Source: Porticoccaceae bacterium
GTDB lineage: Bacteria; Pseudomonadota; Gammaproteobacteria; Pseudomonadales; Porticoccaceae
Reading direction: 5' to 3'
Assembly (NCBI GenBank): GCA_002591625.1
Contig: PCDB01000054.1
Location: forward strand, 6,715 to 34,902
Length of the DNA stretch: 28,188 nucleotides
In this document: positions 22,798 through 28,188 of the stretch, in pieces
Position numbering within the stretch: position 1 is the stretch's first letter
Layout: every line of letters begins with the position of its first letter
The notes under the pieces: model-generated
The model's database searches: none
Told to the model about the DNA's origin: nothing
The model's input: the letters and a program-made list of their open reading frames with translations, nothing else
Made by a program: the position numbers and the translations under genes

Positions 22798-23745
22798 TCA
22801 ATCTATCTGAACAATTTGCTCCGAGACAGTTTTTATCAATTTTCTGAGCCAGCGGTGTCCCGGATCATGATGGAGCAGAGGACTCCAAACCATTTTAAGT
22901 CGCATGCGAGGTATATCGAAAGGAGGCTCAATAACTACGACTCGTGTATTATGTCTCGAACTTCGAGCAGCCATGGTAGGAATCGTGACGATTAAATGAT
23001 GCTGTTCGGCCAACAGCAGGGCTGCCTGGTAATGACGTGTAAACACAGAAATCTCTCTCGTGACTCCATGCCTCCTCAAAGCCTCGTCAACCCATCCCAA
23101 TCGTTGAACATCATCTGGCGTCATACCCACTCCTACGCCCATTCCTGTTTTACTCACCCAAACGTGTTTATTGGCTAAGTAGGACTCTAGATTCCAATTT
23201 TGTACGACGGGATTTTTCGAATTTACGACACATGAAAAACCATCATCCCAAAGGTTAATCTGATGAAATGACTGAGGCAGGGTATCGAACCGATTGATGA
23301 CCAAATCAACTTTGCCCCTTTCAACATCTTGGAAGTCGACATCGCTAGGTGTCATTATGTCTAAACGAATCTCAGAGGCTAATGTGCGTAGTTTGGACAA
23401 TAAAACGGGTAGAAGAGTCGCCTCCGTGTAGTCACTTGCCATGATTCGAAAAATCCGTCTGCTCGCGGCAGGATCAAAATAGGCAGAAGGTAATATTGCT
23501 TGTTCAGCAGCAAAAAGAACTTTGCGAATGAGGGGTTTGAGCTCGAGCGCTCTGTCGGTGGGTTGCATCCCCTCGCTTGTTCGGATTAATAGTGGATCGT
23601 TAAAAAGATCCCTTAGTCGTCTCAAGCTATTAGACATTGCGGGTTGACTTATTCCCAATTCCTCAGCGGCCCGGGTAACATTTGATTGTCGGAGCAAAAC
23701 GTCGAGGTAGACCAAGAGATTGAGATCGATTCGGGATATATTCAT
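22798..23745 (-). CDS. LysR-type transcriptional regulator, probable glyoxylate-shunt regulator
   Basis: A 315-residue LysR-type regulator. The N-terminal winged helix-turn-helix covers about residues 6-65 (NVTRAAEELGISQPAMSNSL as the recognition part), followed by FNDPLLIRTSEGMQPT, typical of the NodD/NahR-like branch. Residues about 90-305 form the periplasmic-binding-protein-like effector domain. It is divergent from aceA with 104 bases between them, the classic position for control of both itself and aceA, and it lies upstream of glcB in the same direction (156-base gap). Control of the glyoxylate shunt is inferred from this position; E. coli uses IclR and Pseudomonas RccR for this job. 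The effector is unknown. Confidence 0.9.
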   Translation of the reverse strand: MNISRIDLNLLVYLDVLLRQSNVTRAAEELGISQPAMSNSLRRLRDLFNDPLLIRTSEGMQPTDRALELKPLIRKVLFAAEQAILPSAYFDPAASRRIFRIMASDYTEATLLPVLLSKLRTLASEIRLDIMTPSDVDFQDVERGKVDLVINRFDTLPQSFHQINLWDDGFSCVVNSKNPVVQNWNLESYLANKHVWVSKTGMGVGVGMTPDDVQRLGWVDEALRRHGVTREISVFTRHYQAALLLAEQHHLIVTIPTMAARSSRHNTRVVVIEPPFDIPRMRLKMVWSPLLHHDPGHRWLRKLIKTVSEQIVQID

Positions 23746-23750
23746 TCAAA

Positions 23751-23777
23751 AAATATTAGCCATAGAAGCTATTAATT
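23751..23777. promoter_or_regulatory. Candidate LysR operator between the regulator gene and aceA
   Basis: AAATATTAGC (23751-23760) and GCTATTAATT (23768-23777) form an imperfect inverted repeat (8 of 10) with a 7-base centre, lying a few bases from the regulator start. LysR proteins usually bind such interrupted dyads of T-N11-A type and repress their own gene. A second short dyad, TACG-TAT-CGTA, lies at 23796-23806 nearer to aceA and could be an activation site. Both are proposals from pattern only. Confidence 0.3.
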
Positions 23778-23849
23778 AGATTTATTTCACTATCTTACGT
23801 ATCGTAGGGCTTGGGTCAATCAAAAATCAAACAATAATAAGGAAGAATC

Positions 23850-25445
23850 ATGGCGTCATTGAAACAAGATATAGAGGAAATTCGTCAACTTCAAAGCTGC
23901 GGCAATCGAAATTGGAAAGGAATCAATCCAATCTATGGCGCTCGGATGAGGGCTCAAAATCGTTTCAAATCAGGCCTTGAAATAGCAAAGTATTGCGCCA
24001 AAATTATGCGAAAAGATATGGCTGAATATGACCTTGACGTCTCGCGCTATACTCAATCCTTGGGCTGCTGGCATGGATTTATCGGTCAGCAGAAATTAAT
24101 TGCCATTAAAAAACATCTTAACTCGACTGATAAATGCTATTTGTATTTATCTGGTTGGATGATCGCAGCGCTTCGCTCAGAATTTGGACCCCTCCCCGAT
24201 CAATCAATGCATGAAAAGACATCTGTGGCATCACTTATCGGGGAGCTCTATACGTTTCTCCGTCAAGCCGATGCGCGTGTTCTTGGAGAATTATTTGCAT
24301 CCTATGATTCTGCCTTAGCAAGTAAAAATGACGCGCTCGCGTCAGAGATACAGAGTCGAATTGATAATTTTGAAACGCACGTAGTGCCAATTATTGCTGA
24401 TATTGATGCAGGCTTTGGTAATGAGGAAGCCACCTATTTGTTAGCCAAGCAGATGATTGAGGCAGGTGCCTGCTGCATACAACTAGAAAATCAAGTTTCT
24501 GATGCTAAGCAATGCGGACATCAAGATGGTAAAGTTACGGTTCCACACGAAGATTTTCTTTCAAAGATCAATGCAGTGCGTTATGCCTTCATTGAACTTG
24601 GTGTTGATGACGGAGTGATAGTGGCAAGAACAGATTCTCTTGGTGCGAGCCTCACGCAGAAAATACCAGTTTCGCATGATCCCGGTGACTTGGCGCACCA
24701 GTACAATCGTTTCTTGAAAACGACTCCGGTAAATTCCCTAGAAGACGTTAGTGAGGGCGAGACCGTTATCAAACTTGACGGCAAACTTGTGAAACCTGAA
24801 CGCTTAGCTAATGGTTTGTATCGTTTTAAAGATGGAACAGGAAAACAGCGCTCGATTTTAGATTGCATAACATCTCTTCAAAACGGGGCTGACCTGCTGT
24901 GGATAGAAACCGAAAAGCCTCACATTGGTCAAATAAAAGAAATGGTTGATGAAGTGAGGGCAGTCATTCCGAATGCAAAATTGGTTTACAATAATTCCCC
25001 TAGTTTTAATTGGACGTTAAACTTCCGCCAGCAGATTTTCGATGACTGGGCTTCAGAAGGTCAAGACATGGGTGCTTATGATCGCGATGATCTTATGTCA
25101 GAAAAGTATGACGGCAGCCCACTGGCCATTGAAGCTGATCAGAAGATTCGTACCTTTCAGTCAGATGCATCGGAACATGCGGGTATCTTTCATCATTTAA
25201 TAACGCTTCCCACCTATCATACGGCTGCTCTATCAACAGATAACCTGGCCAAAGGGTACTTTGGCGAAGAAGGAATGCTTGCCTATGTGGCTGAAGTGCA
25301 GAGAAAGGAAATTAGACAAGGTATAGCTTGCGTTAAGCATCAGGCGATGGCGGGTTCTAATATGGGTGACGATCACAAAGAATATTTTTCTGGTGATCAA
25401 GCTCTCAAAGCTTCAGGAAAAGACAACACAATGAACCAATTTTGA
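23850..25445 (+). CDS. aceA: Isocitrate lyase
   Basis: A 531-residue enzyme splitting isocitrate into succinate and glyoxylate, the entry step of the glyoxylate shunt. It is the long form found in Pseudomonas aeruginosa (531 residues), distinct from the 434-residue E. coli enzyme. The catalytic cysteine is Cys222 in KQCGH (220-224), where many other ICLs have KKCGH. DIDAGFGN (184-191), WIETEKPH and YNNSPSFNW are intact, and the C-terminus ends KDNTMNQF. A strong AAGGAAGA ribosome-binding site lies 4-5 bases before the ATG. It is divergent from the LysR gene and convergent with fadB (39 bases). Confidence 0.97.
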   Translation: MASLKQDIEEIRQLQSCGNRNWKGINPIYGARMRAQNRFKSGLEIAKYCAKIMRKDMAEYDLDVSRYTQSLGCWHGFIGQQKLIAIKKHLNSTDKCYLYLSGWMIAALRSEFGPLPDQSMHEKTSVASLIGELYTFLRQADARVLGELFASYDSALASKNDALASEIQSRIDNFETHVVPIIADIDAGFGNEEATYLLAKQMIEAGACCIQLENQVSDAKQCGHQDGKVTVPHEDFLSKINAVRYAFIELGVDDGVIVARTDSLGASLTQKIPVSHDPGDLAHQYNRFLKTTPVNSLEDVSEGETVIKLDGKLVKPERLANGLYRFKDGTGKQRSILDCITSLQNGADLLWIETEKPHIGQIKEMVDEVRAVIPNAKLVYNNSPSFNWTLNFRQQIFDDWASEGQDMGAYDRDDLMSEKYDGSPLAIEADQKIRTFQSDASEHAGIFHHLITLPTYHTAALSTDNLAKGYFGEEGMLAYVAEVQRKEIRQGIACVKHQAMAGSNMGDDHKEYFSGDQALKASGKDNTMNQF

Positions 25446-25484
25446 TAATCAAGCGCGTGCAGGGCGTTCTTGCTACATAAATTT

Positions 25485-27644
25485 TCATTGATAAAGCAGC
25501 ACATTGTTTACCACGCGCTTTTCTAAGCTGGCAGGTGGACTGTATAGCATGCTAACCCCCTCCAAGCTGCGGCCAAGATCATAGAGACTCGCGGGACCAA
25601 CCTCATCCATCCATCGACAGATGCCGCCCCGAAATCTAGGAAAGCCAAGTCCATAAACTAATGCCATATCAGCCTCCTCGGGAGTAGCAACAATCTGCTC
25701 ATCAAGGCATCGAAGCATCTCATTAGCCATGGGCAGCATCATTCTATTTACAATTTCTTCATCAGAAAAGGATTTAGTTCGCTCTGAAACTGCTTCGATA
25801 ATAGTTTGAGTTTCAATGTCAATCTGCTTTTCAGCGCGCCCACTTTTACCTTTGAGATATTGATAATATCCTCGACCATTTTTTTGGCCCAATCGTCCTG
25901 CACTGAATATTTGCCGGCTTGGGTAATTTGATTTCTTTAAATTAAATCGCTCTGGAAGCCCCGACGACATAGAATCGTAGCAGTGATTGAGAGTATCAAG
26001 TCCAATCACATCGATCAAATAAGCTGGACCCATGGGCCAACCCCATGCCTCCATGACGCTATCTATTTGCCTAAAATCAGCTCCATCTTGAACTAACATT
26101 TCAAATCCAAATAGCATTGCGAAAAGTGTCCGATTAACTAAAAAACCCGGGCAATCATTAACGACAACTGCTTTTTTACCTAGTCCCAACACGTAGTCAC
26201 AAAGCATCGCTACGGTCGTGTCTGAGCTATTCTTCGCACGAACGATTTCTACTAATGGCATAGCATGAACGGGATTAAAAAAGTGCAGCCCACAAAAATT
26301 TTCTGGGCGCACAAGCACGGATGCTAGTCGATTAATAGAGATGGTTGATGTGTTGGACGTAATTACAGAATCTTCACGAGCCGCACTCTCGATATCAGCT
26401 AAGACAATTTTTTTCACTTCTTCATTCTCAACAATGGCTTCCACAATGACATCACATGTTTCTATCCCATTGTTATAAAGAGTCGGGGTGATTTTTGAAA
26501 GCACATTTAAACCATCGATCGGCTTAATTTTTTGTCGGTCAATAGATTTTGATAACAGCTTCGATGCTTCAGACATTCCTAGGTCCAGAGCTTTTTGTTC
26601 AATGTCCTTCAGCAATACAGAGTATCCTTTGATGGCGTTTTGATAGGCTATTCCACCCCCCATTATGCCGGCACCGATGATCCCGCTCCGTCGAATTTTT
26701 ATTAACTCATGTTCGTGTTTTTTTATTTGAAATCGTGCTTGCTTGCCCAGATATTGATCGCTCAAGAATATTCCAACCATCGCTCTAGCTTGAGATGTCT
26801 GCGCTATTCTATAGAACGCCTCGGATTCGAGCTCCTGAGCAGGTTCTTGCTTTAATTTTGCCGATGATCGAAGTGTTTCTACCAAAGTCAGAGGGGCCGG
26901 ATAGTTCCTGCCGGGCTTTTTGTCTGCTGAGTCGCGATGTGTATCGCAGGTTTGATCAAGCATCGAGTGATCACAATCGATCGGCTGCGACTTTAAAGAA
27001 CGAAGGATTTTGTAATCTCGGAGATCTGAAGCAAAGTCTAACAATCTTTCCAGCGCGACGTCTCGAAGATCAGACTCAGGAACTACTTCATCAACAGCAC
27101 CTTTTTCTAAAGCATGTTTTGCGTTTTGAATGGCTCCAGATATCATCCATTCAAGAGCCGTGGATATATCTGTGATTCGCGGTAATCTCACGGTTCCTCC
27201 GAAGCCAGGTATTATGCCTAAAGTAGCCTCTGGCATTCCGATTGATGCCCTATCTGAAAGCACTCTGTAATCACATGCCATGCATACCTCCAGACCACCT
27301 CCTAATGCATAACCATTAATCGCAACCACAGTTGGAAATGGGAGGTTTTCAAGTGAAACTAGGGATTTTGTCACCTTTTTCACTCTCGATAGAAAAGCAT
27401 CTTTTGGCAATTTAAACATTTCAGAAAATTCAGTTATATCTGCACCTACAATAAATACAGGCTTTTTGCTTGTCACCAAAAGTCCTTTGATTTGGCTATC
27501 CTCTCTCATAATCGCTACAGCTTCAGCTAGCTCCCGTGTCGTATTTAAATCAAGTTTATTAACAGACTCGTCTTGATTGTTGAAACATAATTCAGCAAAT
27601 TGGTTATGGATCTTGGAGACACTTAAAGTTTTACCGTTATACAT
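25485..27644 (-). CDS. fadB: Fatty-acid oxidation complex alpha subunit FadB (enoyl-CoA hydratase / 3-hydroxyacyl-CoA dehydrogenase)
   Basis: A 719-residue bifunctional beta-oxidation enzyme. The N-terminal crotonase domain (about 1-190) has the oxyanion-hole stretch ADITEF (68-73) and catalytic Glu119 and Glu139 (GGGLEV and GMPEATLGIIPGFGG). The dehydrogenase domain has the NAD-binding GAGIMGGG (324-331), VEAIVENEEVKK, SNTSTISI and the catalytic His454 (CGLHFFNPVH). Two 3HCDH C-terminal domains follow, with GPAYLIDVIG and VYGLGFPRFRGG. It resembles FadB more than FadJ. AGGA lies 7 bases before the ATG. The thiolase gene fadA, which normally follows fadB, is absent: aceA occupies that side. 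The acetyl-CoA it yields would feed the neighbouring glyoxylate shunt. Confidence 0.95.
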   Translation of the reverse strand: MYNGKTLSVSKIHNQFAELCFNNQDESVNKLDLNTTRELAEAVAIMREDSQIKGLLVTSKKPVFIVGADITEFSEMFKLPKDAFLSRVKKVTKSLVSLENLPFPTVVAINGYALGGGLEVCMACDYRVLSDRASIGMPEATLGIIPGFGGTVRLPRITDISTALEWMISGAIQNAKHALEKGAVDEVVPESDLRDVALERLLDFASDLRDYKILRSLKSQPIDCDHSMLDQTCDTHRDSADKKPGRNYPAPLTLVETLRSSAKLKQEPAQELESEAFYRIAQTSQARAMVGIFLSDQYLGKQARFQIKKHEHELIKIRRSGIIGAGIMGGGIAYQNAIKGYSVLLKDIEQKALDLGMSEASKLLSKSIDRQKIKPIDGLNVLSKITPTLYNNGIETCDVIVEAIVENEEVKKIVLADIESAAREDSVITSNTSTISINRLASVLVRPENFCGLHFFNPVHAMPLVEIVRAKNSSDTTVAMLCDYVLGLGKKAVVVNDCPGFLVNRTLFAMLFGFEMLVQDGADFRQIDSVMEAWGWPMGPAYLIDVIGLDTLNHCYDSMSSGLPERFNLKKSNYPSRQIFSAGRLGQKNGRGYYQYLKGKSGRAEKQIDIETQTIIEAVSERTKSFSDEEIVNRMMLPMANEMLRCLDEQIVATPEEADMALVYGLGFPRFRGGICRWMDEVGPASLYDLGRSLEGVSMLYSPPASLEKRVVNNVLLYQ

Positions 27645-27838
27645 AATTTATCCTAAAGCTTAGTTCAAAAATGTGAGTTCGAATTAGCGTATTATAAAAT
27701 TTTCGTTAGCGAGGCTGTGACCATGATTCGGATAGTTAGCAGTTTAAACAAGATTATACATTATTCTTAAAAACTAATTGATCGGGTCTAATCGTTTCAA
27801 GGTATCTCAGCTTTTTTATCGCTCGACAAAGAGCTCGG

Positions 27839-27957
27839 TGGTGCTAATTATTTGCATTTGCTGACCAAGACCGCTTGTGAATACCGTGTTATTATAAGAA
27901 TTGACGAGATTACCGCTTAAAAGTATCATGCGCCGACTTCAAATGGAGTTAGCACCA
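27839..27957. repeat. 9-base perfect inverted repeat flanking the tRNA promoter
   Basis: TGGTGCTAA (27839-27847) and TTAGCACCA (27949-27957) are exact reverse complements 101 bases apart, enclosing the promoter of the tRNA-Pro transcript. The second arm lies in the short leader just before the tRNA. Function unknown; chance occurrence is possible. Confidence 0.4.
27901..27929 (+). promoter_or_regulatory. Sigma-70 promoter of the tRNA operon with GC-rich discriminator
   Basis: TTGACG (27901-27906) and TATCAT (27924-27929) are separated by exactly 17 bases. The bases after the -10 (GCGCCG) form a GC-rich discriminator, the known hallmark of stable-RNA promoters under ppGpp/DksA (stringent) control. 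The tRNA begins about 30 bases after the expected transcription start. Confidence 0.75.
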
Positions 27958-27965
27958 TAATAGTT

Positions 27966-28042
27966 CGGGGATTAGCGCAGTCTGGTAGCGCGCCTGCTTT
28001 GGGAGCAGGATGTCGGGGGTTCAAATCCCTCATCCCCGACCA
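27966..28042 (+). tRNA. tRNA-Pro (anticodon UGG)
   Basis: A 77-base tRNA with encoded CCA. Acceptor arms CGGGGAT and ATCCCCG pair over seven bases, followed by discriminator A and CCA. The D arm has GCGC...GCGC. The anticodon arm has CCTGC and GCAGG around TTTGGGA, giving TGG. The T arm has GGGGG, TTCAAAT and the matching CCCTC-type strand with minor irregularity. The sequence resembles E. coli proM. It is probably the first gene of a tRNA operon driven by the promoter at 27901. Confidence 0.96.
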
Positions 28043-28156
28043 ATTTTACCTACTGATGAAACTAGGGTCTGTTAAGTATCGCTTTATGAGATCTAACGGA
28101 ACAGTAGGCTGTTGTCATGAATGTCTTCACAGTTAGGCAACAAAATAGCAGTTAAT

Positions 28157-28188
28157 GGTGGGCGTAGCTCAGTTGGTAGAGCGCCGGA
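28157..28188 (+). tRNA. 5' part of a second tRNA, probably tRNA-His, cut by the window end
   Basis: GGTGGGCG (28157-28164) followed by TAGCTCAGTTGGTAGAGC is the 5' half of a tRNA: acceptor strand, U8, and a canonical D arm. The extra G before a GTGGGCG acceptor strand is characteristic of tRNA-His (G-1), and Pro and His tRNA genes are clustered in gammaproteobacteria (E. coli argX-hisR-leuT-proM). The anticodon is outside the window, so the identity is an inference. It lies 114 bases after tRNA-Pro, in the same direction. Confidence 0.7.

Larger units (their letters stand above)
27645..27965. other. 321-base gene-free region between fadB and tRNA-Pro
   Basis: It should hold the fadB promoter (minus) and the tRNA promoter (plus). 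On the minus strand TATAAT is found at 27696-27691, about 47 bases before the fadB start, with only a weak -35 (TCACAG, 18 bases away). GTTTAAAC at 27742-27749 is an 8-base palindrome. No coding sequence is seen. The plus-strand end contains the stable-RNA promoter listed separately. Confidence 0.5.

Overview
The window looks like a chromosomal segment of a free-living gammaproteobacterium with moderate to low GC. The gene order ftsK-lolA // trxB-aat-infA // clpA-clpS-icd // nudix-mnmA-purB-roxA matches a syntenic block known from Pseudomonas-like and marine gammaproteobacteria. The isocitrate lyase is the long Pseudomonas-type form. I lean towards a marine heterotroph of the Cellvibrionales/OMG kind, but that placement is an inference from synteny and protein flavour only.

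Layout. 1-1.3 kb: a tyrosine recombinase with an intact catalytic set. 1.4-4.4 kb: a small metabolic group made of an AGCS-type sodium/amino-acid symporter, a class I glutamine amidotransferase and a convergent TauD-type dioxygenase. 4.6-9.0 kb (minus strand): serS, lolA and ftsK. serS is colinear with full-length SerRS but carries an in-frame TAA at codon 126. 9.2-11.3 kb (plus): trxB, aat, infA. 11.4-15.5 kb (minus): clpA, clpS, icd. 15.5-15.87 kb: a gene-free stretch with a candidate promoter and hairpins. 15.9-19.9 kb (plus): nudJ-like Nudix hydrolase, mnmA, purB, roxA-like ribosomal oxygenase. 20.0-23.7 kb (minus): rraA and glcB (overlapping in a TAATG) and a LysR regulator. 23.85-25.4 kb (plus): aceA. 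25.5-27.6 kb (minus): fadB. 27.9-28.19 kb: a strong stable-RNA-type promoter, tRNA-Pro(UGG), and the 5' part of a second tRNA, probably tRNA-His, cut by the window end.

How the genes work together. aceA and glcB supply both steps of the glyoxylate shunt, with a LysR-type regulator between them. fadB beside them produces acetyl-CoA from fatty acids, and icd competes for isocitrate. Together these form a locus for growth on acetate or fatty acids. aat, clpS and clpA are the selection and unfolding parts of the bacterial N-end rule. trxB, mnmA, infA and roxA are redox and translation housekeeping genes. Several genes expected in this block are absent from their usual slots: ate/bpt, cspD, hflD, rarA/crcB and the fadA partner of fadB. 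I found no CRISPR array, insertion sequence or prophage, and no clearly undescribed system. The most unusual signal is the interrupted serS.
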